A stretch of DNA of 64,000 nt, from positions 4,220,001 to 4,284,000 of the forward strand of contig NC_009656.1 in assembly GCF_000017205.1 (NCBI RefSeq). The letters run 5' to 3'. Below the pieces are notes generated by a model that saw only the letters and a program-made list of their open reading frames with translations, was not told where the DNA came from and searched no databases. Both the position numbers and the translations under genes were made by a program. Shown piece after piece: positions 43,870-52,077 of this stretch. Positions within the stretch are counted from its first letter, which is position 1. Each line of letters opens with the position of its first letter. This stretch comes from Pseudomonas paraeruginosa PA7 (GTDB lineage: Bacteria > Pseudomonadota > Gammaproteobacteria > Pseudomonadales > Pseudomonadaceae).

Positions 43870-44733
43870 TCACAACCGGCCCAGGCAGTCGCGGGCGTGG
43901 TCGTCGAGCGGCACGTAGACCAGCAGGCGGTCGCCGTTCTTCGGCGCCGACCACCAGTTGGTCTGCTGCAGGTCGAATTCGCCGCAGGCCGGATGGCGGA
44001 AGCGCTTGAGCTGGTTCTCGATGCCCATCACTTCGTTGCGCAGCCAGATTTCGCGGAACTCCGCCGAGACGTCCAGGTAGCGCTGCAATTGCCGCTCCCA
44101 CAACGGATCGCCCATGCGCTCGACCATCGCCGCGCGGAAGAAGCCGACCATCCGCGGCAAGGCCTCCTCGCGGTTGGCCATGCAGGCGCGCCAGCGCGCA
44201 TGGGTCAGCGCCAGGTAGATGCAGTTGCGGTCTTCCTCGGGGATCTCCGCCAGGTCGATACCCACCAGCCGGCAATAGGCGCGGTTGTAGCCGCGGATGT
44301 CGAAACGGGCGTTCTGCACCATGGCTGGCAACGGGTCGAGGGCGTCGAGGATGGCCTGGGTGGCGGCCGAGGGTTTCTCGCAGACCGCCCGCCGCGCCGA
44401 GGTCGGCGCGGCCAGCCCGGCGAGATTGAACAGGTGGTGGGTTTCCGTCTCGTTGCACAGCAGGGCGCGGGCGATGGCGCCGATCACCTGCTCCGAGGCG
44501 CGTACCGCGCGGCCCTGCTCCAGCCAGGTGTACCAAGTCACGCCGACCCCGGCGAGCTGCGCCACCTCCTCGCGACGCAGGCCCGGCGTGCGCCGGCGGC
44601 CGAGGCGGGAAATGCCGACCCGCTGCGGCTCGATGCTTTCCCGCCGGCGGCGCAGGAAGGCCCCCAGCTGTTCGGCGCGGGACGGCTGCGCGGGGCTTTC
44701 CGCAGGGTGGCTGGCAGGGGCATCGAGGGGCAT
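43870..44733 (-). CDS. XRE-family regulator with MmyB-like ligand domain
   Basis: A 287-residue protein. The helix-turn-helix RTPGLRREEVAQLAGVGVTWYTWLEQGR is the MmyB/YxaF subgroup signature, followed by a PAS-like MmyB domain (NARFDIRGYNRAYCRLVGIDLAE; FRHPACGEFDLQQTNWWSAP). These regulators sense unknown small molecules, and relatives bind fatty-acid-like ligands. GGAGG lies 8 nt before the ATG at 44733; the frame open to 44841 is promoter DNA. It is divergent from an MFS drug transporter gene and probably represses it. Confidence 0.87.
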   Translation of the reverse strand: MPLDAPASHPAESPAQPSRAEQLGAFLRRRRESIEPQRVGISRLGRRRTPGLRREEVAQLAGVGVTWYTWLEQGRAVRASEQVIGAIARALLCNETETHHLFNLAGLAAPTSARRAVCEKPSAATQAILDALDPLPAMVQNARFDIRGYNRAYCRLVGIDLAEIPEEDRNCIYLALTHARWRACMANREEALPRMVGFFRAAMVERMGDPLWERQLQRYLDVSAEFREIWLRNEVMGIENQLKRFRHPACGEFDLQQTNWWSAPKNGDRLLVYVPLDDHARDCLGRL

Positions 44734-44769
44734 GGCGAAGTCCTCCGGAGGGCAGACGGGTAGCGCCAA

Positions 44770-44793
44770 TACCAGGATAAGCAAGAACTGGTA
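44770..44793. promoter_or_regulatory. inverted repeat between XRE regulator and MFS genes
   Basis: TACCAG-12-CTGGTA in the divergent 44734-44852 region, a candidate operator for the XRE/MmyB-type regulator. Confidence 0.45.
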
Positions 44794-44852
44794 CCGGGTT
44801 AGCCAGAAGCGCATGCTGCCAGCCCACTCCCCTCCACACAAGGACTCCGCCC

Positions 44853-46295
44853 ATGCCCAGCGCCGTCTCGTCGTCGCGGCTCGGCCTCGCCGGGCTCTGC
44901 ATCCTGCTGGCGGGGCAACTGTTGCCGATGATCGATTTCTCCATCGTCAACGTCGCCCTCGACGCCCTCGCCCACTCCCTCGGCGCCAGCGCAACCGAAC
45001 TGGAACTGATCGTCGCCGTCTACGGCGTGGCCTTCGCCGTGTGCCTGGCGATGGGCGGCCGGCTTGGCGACAACTTCGGCCGCCGGCGCCTGTTCGAACT
45101 GGGCGTGGCGCTGTTCGCCGTCGCCTCGCTGCTCTGCGGGCTGGCCAGCTCGGTCTGGCTGCTGCTGGTGGCGCGCGCCCTGCAGGGCGTCGGCGCGGCG
45201 CTGATCGTGCCGCAGATCCTCGCCACCCTGCATGTCAGCCTCAGCGGCCACGCGCATTCCCGCGCTCTGGCCGCCTACGGCGCGATCGGCGGCCTGGCTT
45301 TCGTCGTCGGCCAGGTGCTCGGCGGCTTGCTGGTCACCGCCGACATCGGCGGCCTCGGCTGGCGCAGCGTATTCCTGATCAACCTGCCGATCTGCCTCGG
45401 CATCCTCCTCTGCAGCCGCCGCTGGGTCCCGGAGACCCGCGCCGGGCACGCCGCTCGCGTCGACGCGCCGGGCACCCTGCTGCTCGCCGCGCTGATCCTC
45501 TGCCTGTTGCTGCCGCTGGCGCTCGGCCCATCGCTGCACTGGTCCTGGCCCTGCGCCCTGCTACTGGCAGCGGCGGTGCCGCTGCTGGCCTGGCTATGGC
45601 GCACCGAGCTGCGCCAGGAACGCCGCCAGGCCTGGCCGTTGCTGCCGCCGTCGCTGCTGCGCCTGCCGAGCATCCGCTTCGGCCTGTTGCTGGCGATCCT
45701 GTTCTTCGCCTGCTGGAGCGGCTTCATGTTCGCCCTCGCCCTGGCCCTGCAGGCCGGCGCCGGTCTCTCGCCGGCGCAAGCCGGCAACGCCTTCATCGTC
45801 CTCGGCGCCTCCTACTTCGTCTCGGCGCTGCTCACCGCCCGGGTGGCGGCGTGGGTCGGCCCGGTACGCCTGCTGCTGCTCGGCTGCGTCATCCAGATGT
45901 GCGGCCTGCTCGGCCTGATGCTGACCCTGCAGCGGGTCTGGCCGCAGCCGGGCATCCTCAACCTGGCGCCGGCGACCCTGGTGATCGGCTTCGGCCAGGC
46001 GTTCATCGTCAGCAGCTTCTTCCGCATCGGCCTCTCGGAAGTGCCGGCCGCCCAGGCCGGCGCCGGCAGCGCCATGCTCGCCACCGTCCAGCAGGCCTCC
46101 CTCGGCCTCGGCTCGGCGCTGCTCGGCGCGGTGTTCGCGCATAGCCTGGAACGCCACGGCGACTACCTGGAGGCGACGCAGGCCACCCTCGCCAGCGAGT
46201 TCGCGCTGATGTCGGTACTGCTCGGCGCCACCGTCCTCTTCTACCTGCGCCACGTGCGCACGACGACGTTGCGCTGCGATTCGCCGGGCAACTGA
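44853..46295 (+). CDS. MFS drug transporter (DHA2, 14 segments)
   Basis: A 480-residue proton-driven exporter of the EmrB/QacA group. FSIVNVALDALAHSLG (TM1), MGGRLGDNFGRRRLFELG (motif A), RALQGVGAALIVPQIL (TM4) and GWRSVFLINLPICLG (TM6) are typical. Substrate unknown. It is divergent from the XRE/MmyB regulator, the standard pairing for inducible exporters. It lies between the two halves of the hydroxyproline island but shows no link to that pathway. Confidence 0.85.
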   Translation: MPSAVSSSRLGLAGLCILLAGQLLPMIDFSIVNVALDALAHSLGASATELELIVAVYGVAFAVCLAMGGRLGDNFGRRRLFELGVALFAVASLLCGLASSVWLLLVARALQGVGAALIVPQILATLHVSLSGHAHSRALAAYGAIGGLAFVVGQVLGGLLVTADIGGLGWRSVFLINLPICLGILLCSRRWVPETRAGHAARVDAPGTLLLAALILCLLLPLALGPSLHWSWPCALLLAAAVPLLAWLWRTELRQERRQAWPLLPPSLLRLPSIRFGLLLAILFFACWSGFMFALALALQAGAGLSPAQAGNAFIVLGASYFVSALLTARVAAWVGPVRLLLLGCVIQMCGLLGLMLTLQRVWPQPGILNLAPATLVIGFGQAFIVSSFFRIGLSEVPAAQAGAGSAMLATVQQASLGLGSALLGAVFAHSLERHGDYLEATQATLASEFALMSVLLGATVLFYLRHVRTTTLRCDSPGN

Positions 46296-46373
46296 GGCGC
46301 GCGGCCAGGCCCCTGTTCCCGGCCGCCGGCGCGCCGTATGCTGGCGCGGCCCTCCAGCCAGGCGTCCGTCACC

Positions 46374-47135
46374 ATGCACGAACTGCTCGCCGCCCCGCCC
46401 CCCGCCGACCTCGCCAGCCTGCTGGCCAGCCTGCGCCAGGTCGAAGCGCTGCTCGACGCCATGCCCGGCGTGGTGTTCTTCGTCAAGGACGAGCGCGCCC
46501 GCTATGTACTGGTCAACCGCACCCTGGCGCGCCGCTGCGGCGTGAAGGACAAGACCGAGCTGCTCGGCCGCAGCGCCGACGAGGTCTTCCCTTCCAGCCT
46601 CGGTCCGCTCTATGCCGAACAGGACCAGCGCGTGCTGCGCGGCGGCGCGGCGCTGGAGAACCAGCTGGAGCTGCACCTCTATCCCGGTCGCCAGCCGGGC
46701 TGGTGCCTGACCCACAAGCAGGCGCTGCGCGACGCCGACGGGGCGATCATCGGTATGGCCGGCATCTCCCACGACCTGCCGGCGGCGCAGTCGGCGCACC
46801 CGGCCTACGGCCGGCTGGCGGCGGTGGATGCGTACATCCGCGAGCACTACGACCAGCCGCTCAGCCTCGCCGACCTCACTGCCATCGCCGGGCTCTCGGT
46901 GGCGCAACTGGAGCGTCACTGCAAGCGCATCTTCCAGCTCACCCCACGGCAGATGATCCACAAGGCGCGCCTCGGCGCCGCCTCGCAACTGCTCGCCGGC
47001 GACGCGCCGATCACCGAGATCGCCCTGCGCTGCGGCTACACCGACCACAGCGCCTTCAGCCGCCAGTTCAAGGCGCTCACCGGACTCTCACCGAGCCAGT
47101 ACCGCGAGACCCATCGCCAGCCCCGAAAAGCGTAA
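46374..47135 (+). CDS. lhpR: AraC-family activator with N-terminal PAS domain
   Basis: A 253-residue regulator. A PAS domain occupies about residues 25-140 (MPGVVFFVKDERARYVLVNRTLARRCG; GWCLTHKQALRDADGAIIGMAGISHD) and the AraC DNA-binding domain about 150-250 (LSLADLTAIAGLSVAQLERHCKRIF; ITEIALRCGYTDHSAFSRQFKALTGLSPSQYR). It lies directly upstream of the hydroxyproline transport operon on the same strand. Published work on PAO1 names the AraC-type activator of the lhp genes LhpR, and by position this is the counterpart. The start at 46374 is chosen by domain fit; the ribosome site is weak. Confidence 0.82.
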   Translation: MHELLAAPPPADLASLLASLRQVEALLDAMPGVVFFVKDERARYVLVNRTLARRCGVKDKTELLGRSADEVFPSSLGPLYAEQDQRVLRGGAALENQLELHLYPGRQPGWCLTHKQALRDADGAIIGMAGISHDLPAAQSAHPAYGRLAAVDAYIREHYDQPLSLADLTAIAGLSVAQLERHCKRIFQLTPRQMIHKARLGAASQLLAGDAPITEIALRCGYTDHSAFSRQFKALTGLSPSQYRETHRQPRKA

Positions 47136-47298
47136 CGCCTCGCCCCGCCCCGGGGCGGCGGTAGCAATCCTGCTCCCTTTTGTAACACCGTCGGCCGCGC
47201 CCGATCGGGGCGCGGTCCGACCCGCTACGGCGCAGCGACGCGCCAGGCAAAGCGGTCGCGCTCCAGCGAAAGGTTTTTATCGGCGTCGGACGAGGTCC

Positions 47299-47314
47299 TG
47301 GCACAGCCATTGCT
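47299..47314 (+). promoter_or_regulatory. sigma-54 promoter of the hydroxyproline transport operon
   Basis: TGGCACAGCCATTGCT matches the -24/-12 consensus TGGCAC-N5-TTGC with the required 10 nt between GG and GC. Start of transcription would fall at about 47325, leaving a leader of about 65 nt before the binding-protein gene. Confidence 0.75.
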
Positions 47315-47325
47315 CATTGAAAATA

Positions 47326-47335
47326 TCGTATACGA
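47326..47335. promoter_or_regulatory. GTATAC operator overlapping the sigma-54 start point
   Basis: TCGTATACGA, a perfect palindrome followed by AATCACAAATACG. It shares its core with sites at 37168 and 53231 and overlaps the predicted transcription start of the sigma-54 promoter, a position suited to repression. Confidence 0.7.
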
Positions 47336-47391
47336 AATCACAAATACGCGATTCGCCACCTTTCTGCTCAACCGCATCGCCGAGGCCCCCA

Positions 47392-48213
47392 ATGAATACC
47401 AAGAAGACCCTTGCCCTAGCCCTCACCGCCGCCCTGGGCTGTTCCCTCGCCGGTCTCGCCCAGGCCGACAAGCTCGACGACATCATCGAGTCCGGCAAGT
47501 TGCGCTGCGCCGTTACCCTGGACTTTCCGCCGATGGGCTCGCGCGATGCGCAGAACAACCCGGTGGGCTTCGACGTCGATTATTGCAACGACCTGGCGAA
47601 GGCCCTGGACGTCAAGGCGGAGATCGTCGAGACGCCCTTTCCCGACCGCATCCCGGCGCTGGTGTCGGGTCGCGCCGACGTGATCGTCGCGTCCACCTCG
47701 GACACCCTCGAGCGGGCCAGGACCATCGGCATGAGCATCCCCTACTTCGCCTTCGTCAAGGTGGTGCTGACCCGCGAGGACACCGGCATCGCCAGCTACG
47801 CGGACCTCAAGGGCCGCCCGGTCGGCGGCACCGCCGGCACCTTCGAGGCGCTGGCCCTGGAGAAGGACAGCAAGGCCTGGGGCGATGCCAAGGGCAGCTT
47901 CCGCGCCTACCAGTCCGAGGCCGACACCGCCCTGGCGATCAGCCAGGGGCATATCGACGCCACGGTCGTCTCTTCCACCGTCGCCGCCTCGTGGATCAAG
48001 TCGGGCAAGTACAAGGGCCTGAAGATCGCCGGCGACGCGCCCTACGACATCGACTACGTGGCCCTCGGCGCCAAGCGCAACGAGTACGGCCTGCTCAACT
48101 ACCTGAACCTGTTCATCAACCAGCAGGTGCGCACCGGCCGCTACGCCGAACTGGCGCAGAAATGGGTCGGTGGCAAGGCGCCGGAGCTGACCACCAGCGC
48201 GGTCTATCGCTGA
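47392..48213 (+). CDS. amino-acid ABC transporter, periplasmic binding protein
   Basis: A 273-residue SBP_bac_3 protein with a signal peptide (MNTKKTLALALTAALGCSLAGLAQA). Features: GKLRCAVTLDFPPMGSRDAQNNPVGFDVDYCNDLAKALDVK, GRADVIVASTSDTLERARTIGMSIPY and GGTAGTFEALAL, which bind the amino group and carboxylate of ligands. It begins an operon encoding aconitase X, two permeases, an ATPase and a proline-racemase-family enzyme. The likely ligand is a hydroxyproline isomer. Confidence 0.89.
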   Translation: MNTKKTLALALTAALGCSLAGLAQADKLDDIIESGKLRCAVTLDFPPMGSRDAQNNPVGFDVDYCNDLAKALDVKAEIVETPFPDRIPALVSGRADVIVASTSDTLERARTIGMSIPYFAFVKVVLTREDTGIASYADLKGRPVGGTAGTFEALALEKDSKAWGDAKGSFRAYQSEADTALAISQGHIDATVVSSTVAASWIKSGKYKGLKIAGDAPYDIDYVALGAKRNEYGLLNYLNLFINQQVRTGRYAELAQKWVGGKAPELTTSAVYR

Positions 48214-48271
48214 AACCGAGAGCGCGGTCCGTCGTCGGGCCGCGCCGTTTCCCCACGCCCTGGATGCGCCG

Positions 48272-50014
48272 ATGAAGCACGCTCACCTCATCGTTTCCCG
48301 TACCCTGGTCGCCGGCAGCGCGTCCGGCGAACTGCTGTACGCCCCGACCGGCCTGAGCTTCTGGGGCGGCGTCGACCCGCGCAGCGCGGAAGTGATCGAC
48401 CGCCACCACCCGCTCAGCGGCCGCCATCTGCACGGCAGGCTGCTGGCGATTCCCGGTGGGCGCGGCTCCTGTACCGGCAGCAGCGTACTGCTGGAACTGA
48501 TCCTCGGCGGACGCGCGCCGGCGGCGATCCTCCTGCGCGAACCGGACGAAATCCTCGCCCTCGGCGCGATCGTCGCCGAGGAACTGTTCGGCCGCTCGCT
48601 ACCCATCGCCTGCCTCGGCGAGCGCTTCGACGAACTCGCCGGTTATCCCTGGGCGCGCCTGGCCGACGGTCGCCTGGAACTCCACCACGATGCCCCGCCG
48701 CCGCTGCCGGCACAGCCCGCCGAAGCACCAGCGACCGATGCCGGCCCGCGACTGGATGCCTTCGACCAGGCGCTACTCGCCGGCGAACACGGCGAAGCCG
48801 CGCGCCTGGCGATGCGCATCGTCCTGCGCATGGCGGCGTTGCAGGGCGCGCAACGGCTGGTCGACATCCAGCGCGCGCACATCGACGCCTGCATCTACAC
48901 CGGCCCGGCCGGCCTGCGCTTCGCCGAGACCCTGCGCGCCCTCGGTGCCCGGGTGCGGGTACCGACCACCCTCAACGCCATCTCCGTGGACCAGCGCCGC
49001 TGGCGCGAACAGGGCGTACCCGCCGCCCTGGGCGAGCCGGCCGCGGCCCTGGCCCAGGCCTATCTCGACATGGGCGCGCAGCCCAGCTTCACCTGCGCGC
49101 CCTACCTGCTCGACGACAGCGCGCGGGCCGGCGAGCAGATCGCCTGGGCCGAGTCCAACGCGGTGCTCTTCGCCAACAGCGTGCTCGGCGCGCGCACCAA
49201 CAAGTACGCCGACTTCATGGACCTCTGCTGCGCCCTCACCGGTCGCGCGCCGCTGGCCGGCTGCCACCTCGACGAGCAGCGCCAGGCACGGGTGCTGATC
49301 GAAGTGGAAGACCTCGGCTGCGTCGACGATGCCTTCTACCCGACCCTCGGCTACCTCTGCGGCCTGCTCTGCGACGGACAGATCCCGGCGATCGACGGCC
49401 TGCGGCAGCGGCAGCCGGACCGCGACGCGCTCAAGGCGTTCGGCGCGGCGCTGGGCACCAGTTCCTCGGTGCCGATGTTCCACGTCATCGGCGTCACCCC
49501 GGAAGCCCCTGACCTGGCCAGCGCCTTCGGCGGCCGCGCGCCGCGGCGTACCCTGCGGGTCGGTCGCGAGCGCCTGCGCGACGCCTGGCGCGAGCTGGAC
49601 AGCGCCGGCGAGACGCGGATCGACCTGGTGGCGCTGGGCAACCCGCACTTCTCCGCCAGCGAATTCGCCCGCCTCGCCGCGCTCTGCCACGGCCGCCGCA
49701 GACACCCGGAGGTAGCACTGGTGATCACCAGCAGCCGCCAGGTCGTCGCCCAGGCCGAAGCGGCCGGGCACCTGGCGACGCTGCAGGCGTTCGGCGCGCG
49801 GCTGGTCACCGACACCTGCTGGTGCATGCTCGACGAACCGCTGGTGCCGCCGGGCGCGCGCACCCTGATGACCAACTCCGCCAAGTATGCCCACTACGCC
49901 CCCGGGCTGATCGGCCGCCAGGTACGCTTCGCCGGCCTCGCCGGCTGCGTCGAGGCCGCCATCGACGGGCGGGCCCGCGCCGGGCTGCCCGCCTGGCTGA
50001 GCGAGGATCGCTGA
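48272..50014 (+). CDS. aconitase X, cis-3-hydroxy-L-proline dehydratase
   Basis: A 580-residue protein of the aconitase-X family in the single-chain (type I) form: the swivelling small domain (about residues 1-130, with GRGSCTGSSVLLELILGGRAPAAILL) is fused ahead of the large domain (from about 155; YTGPAGLRFAETL, ARTNKYADFMDLCCALTGRAP). Type I aconitase X has been shown to dehydrate cis-3-hydroxy-L-proline to pyrroline-2-carboxylate. The location inside a hydroxyproline operon and an imine reductase nearby agree. Its stop overlaps the permease start as TGATG. Confidence 0.88.
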   Translation: MKHAHLIVSRTLVAGSASGELLYAPTGLSFWGGVDPRSAEVIDRHHPLSGRHLHGRLLAIPGGRGSCTGSSVLLELILGGRAPAAILLREPDEILALGAIVAEELFGRSLPIACLGERFDELAGYPWARLADGRLELHHDAPPPLPAQPAEAPATDAGPRLDAFDQALLAGEHGEAARLAMRIVLRMAALQGAQRLVDIQRAHIDACIYTGPAGLRFAETLRALGARVRVPTTLNAISVDQRRWREQGVPAALGEPAAALAQAYLDMGAQPSFTCAPYLLDDSARAGEQIAWAESNAVLFANSVLGARTNKYADFMDLCCALTGRAPLAGCHLDEQRQARVLIEVEDLGCVDDAFYPTLGYLCGLLCDGQIPAIDGLRQRQPDRDALKAFGAALGTSSSVPMFHVIGVTPEAPDLASAFGGRAPRRTLRVGRERLRDAWRELDSAGETRIDLVALGNPHFSASEFARLAALCHGRRRHPEVALVITSSRQVVAQAEAAGHLATLQAFGARLVTDTCWCMLDEPLVPPGARTLMTNSAKYAHYAPGLIGRQVRFAGLAGCVEAAIDGRARAGLPAWLSEDR

Positions 50015-50679
50015 TGTTCGACTACACCTTCCACTGGCGCTCGGCGTTCAACGCCCTGCCGGAGATGCTCGCCGGCAGCCTGGTGACGCTCCAGGTCACC
50101 GCGCTGTCGATGCTCTTCGGCATCCTCATCGCCCTGCTCCTGGCCTTCGCCCGGCTCGGCGGCAACCGCCCGCTGCGCGCCGCCGCCGGAGCCTGGATCT
50201 CCATCGCGCGGAATACCCCGGCGCTGTTCCAGATCTACATCCTCTACTTCGGCCTGGGCTCCTTCGGCCTGCACGTCGGTTCCTGGTTCGCCCTGCTCGC
50301 CGGGATCACCTTCAACAACGCCGGCTACCTCGCCGAGACCTTCCGCGGCGGCCTCCAGGCGGTGCCCGAGACCCAGTTGCGGGCGGCCCGCTCGCTGGGC
50401 ATGAGCGCGCCGCAGGCCTATCGCCTGGTGGTGATCCCGCAACTGCTGCGGGTGGTGTTCTACCCACTGACCAACCAGTTGGTCTGGGCCATGCTGATGA
50501 CCTCCCTCGGCGTGGTGGTGGGCCTGACCAACGACCTCACCGGCGTCACCCAGGCGCTCAACGTCAAGACCTTCCGCACCTTCGAGTACTTCGCCCTGGC
50601 CGCCGTCCTCTACTTCGCCATGGCCAAGCTGCTGGTGCTGGCCGCCCGCCTGCTGGGCTGGCGCCTGTTCCGTTACTGA
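50014..50679 (+). CDS. amino-acid ABC transporter permease 1
   Basis: A 221-residue polar-amino-acid permease (HisM/GlnP type) with about five membrane segments. The EAA loop is AARSLGMSAPQAYRLVVIPQLLR, contacting the ATPase. RNTPALFQIYILYFGLG in the N-terminal half is family-typical. It pairs with the permease starting 11 nt downstream to form the membrane pore. Coupled to the aconitase X gene by a one-base overlap. Confidence 0.89.
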   Translation: MFDYTFHWRSAFNALPEMLAGSLVTLQVTALSMLFGILIALLLAFARLGGNRPLRAAAGAWISIARNTPALFQIYILYFGLGSFGLHVGSWFALLAGITFNNAGYLAETFRGGLQAVPETQLRAARSLGMSAPQAYRLVVIPQLLRVVFYPLTNQLVWAMLMTSLGVVVGLTNDLTGVTQALNVKTFRTFEYFALAAVLYFAMAKLLVLAARLLGWRLFRY

Positions 50680-50689
50680 GGGGAATGCC

Positions 50690-51334
50690 GTGTTCACCAC
50701 CAGCCTCACCGCCAACGACCTGCTGTTCCTCCTGCAAGGCGCCTGGACCACCCTCGCCATCACCGCCCTGGCGATGCTGATCGGCACCCTGCTGGGCGTC
50801 GTCTTCGGCCTGCTCCGCGCCCTGCTGCCACGCGCCAGCCTGCCGCTGGCGGCGCTGCTCGACGTATGCCGCAGCGTGCCGCTGCTGATCCAGTTCGTCC
50901 TGCTCAATTCCTTCAAGAGCATCCTCGGCCTCGACTGCAGCGCCTTCGCCGTGGCCTGCCTGGTGCTCGGCGTGTACGCCGCCGCCTACTGCACCGAGGT
51001 GGTCCGCGGCGGCGTCCTCTCGGTACCGCCGAGCGTGCGCCGGGCGGCGCGTTCGCTGGGCCTGAGCTATCGCCAGGACCTGTTCCACATCGTCCTGCCG
51101 ATGGCCGCCCGGGTGGCATTCCCCGGCTGGGTCAACCTGACCCTGTCGGTGATGAAGGACACCTCGCTGGTGCTCTGGATCGGCATCGTCGAACTGCTGC
51201 GCGCCTCGCAGACCATCGTCACGCGCATCCAGGAACCGCTGTTCGTGCTCTGCATCGCGGGGCTCGTCTATTACCTCATGAGCTGGGTGGTCGCGCGACT
51301 CGGCGCCCGGCTGGAACGGAGATGGCAGCAATGA
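50690..51334 (+). CDS. amino-acid ABC transporter permease 2
   Basis: A 214-residue partner permease. The EAA loop is AARSLGLSYRQDLFHIVLPMAAR, and CRSVPLLIQFVLL is typical. It begins with GTG at 50690, supported by GAGGGG about 7 nt upstream; the ATG five nt before it is out of frame. The stop overlaps the ATPase start (ATGA). Confidence 0.89.
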   Translation: MFTTSLTANDLLFLLQGAWTTLAITALAMLIGTLLGVVFGLLRALLPRASLPLAALLDVCRSVPLLIQFVLLNSFKSILGLDCSAFAVACLVLGVYAAAYCTEVVRGGVLSVPPSVRRAARSLGLSYRQDLFHIVLPMAARVAFPGWVNLTLSVMKDTSLVLWIGIVELLRASQTIVTRIQEPLFVLCIAGLVYYLMSWVVARLGARLERRWQQ

Positions 51335-52053
51335 TCGAGATCAGCGACGTGCACAAGGCCTACGGCCAGTTCGAGGTGGTCAAGGGTGTCGACCTGAGGG
51401 TGGACAAGGGCGAGGTGCTGTCGATCATCGGCGGCTCCGGTTCCGGCAAGTCGACCCTGCTGATGTGCATCAACGGCCTGGAGCCGATCCAGCGCGGCAG
51501 CATCCGCGTCGACGGCATCGACGTGCATGCCCGCGGCACCGACCTCAACCGCCTGCGGCGGAAGATCGGCATCGTCTTCCAGCAGTGGAACGCCTTCCCC
51601 CACCTGACCGTGCTGGAAAACGTCATGCTCGCGCCGCGCAAGGTGCTCGGCAAGAGCCGCGCCGAAGCCGAGGCGATGGCGGTGAAGCAGCTCACCCACG
51701 TCGGCCTCGGCGACAAGCTCAAGGCCTTCCCCCAGCGCCTTTCCGGCGGCCAGCAACAGCGCATGGCGATCGCCCGGGCGCTGGCGATGTCGCCGGACTA
51801 CATGCTGTTCGACGAAGCCACCTCGGCGCTCGACCCGCAACTGGTCGGCGAGGTGCTCGACACCATGCGCCTGCTCGCCGAGGAAGGCATGACCATGGTC
51901 CTGGTCACCCACGAGATCCGCTTCGCCCGAGACGTGTCCGACCGGGTGGCGTTCTTCCGCAATGGCCTGGTCCACGAGATCGGCACCCCCGACCAGGTGA
52001 TCGGCAACCCGCAGCGGCCGGAGACGGCGGAATTCCTCCGCTCGGTGCTCTGA
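51331..52053 (+). CDS. amino-acid ABC transporter ATPase
   Basis: A 240-residue GlnQ/HisP-type ATPase driving the importer. Walker A is GGSGSGKSTLL (about residue 36), Q-loop VFQQWNAFPHLTV, signature LSGGQQQRMAIARAL, Walker B YMLFDEATSALD and H-loop LVTHEIRFARD. Overlaps the permease stop; the proline-racemase-family gene follows 24 nt later. Confidence 0.93.
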   Translation: MIEISDVHKAYGQFEVVKGVDLRVDKGEVLSIIGGSGSGKSTLLMCINGLEPIQRGSIRVDGIDVHARGTDLNRLRRKIGIVFQQWNAFPHLTVLENVMLAPRKVLGKSRAEAEAMAVKQLTHVGLGDKLKAFPQRLSGGQQQRMAIARALAMSPDYMLFDEATSALDPQLVGEVLDTMRLLAEEGMTMVLVTHEIRFARDVSDRVAFFRNGLVHEIGTPDQVIGNPQRPETAEFLRSVL

Positions 52054-52077
52054 GCCCGCCCTGGACAGGAGACAACC

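Noticed and set aside
46338-46374. Upstream ATG for the PAS-AraC regulator
   Set aside because: The extra twelve residues lie before the family-like start and no ribosome site supports them.
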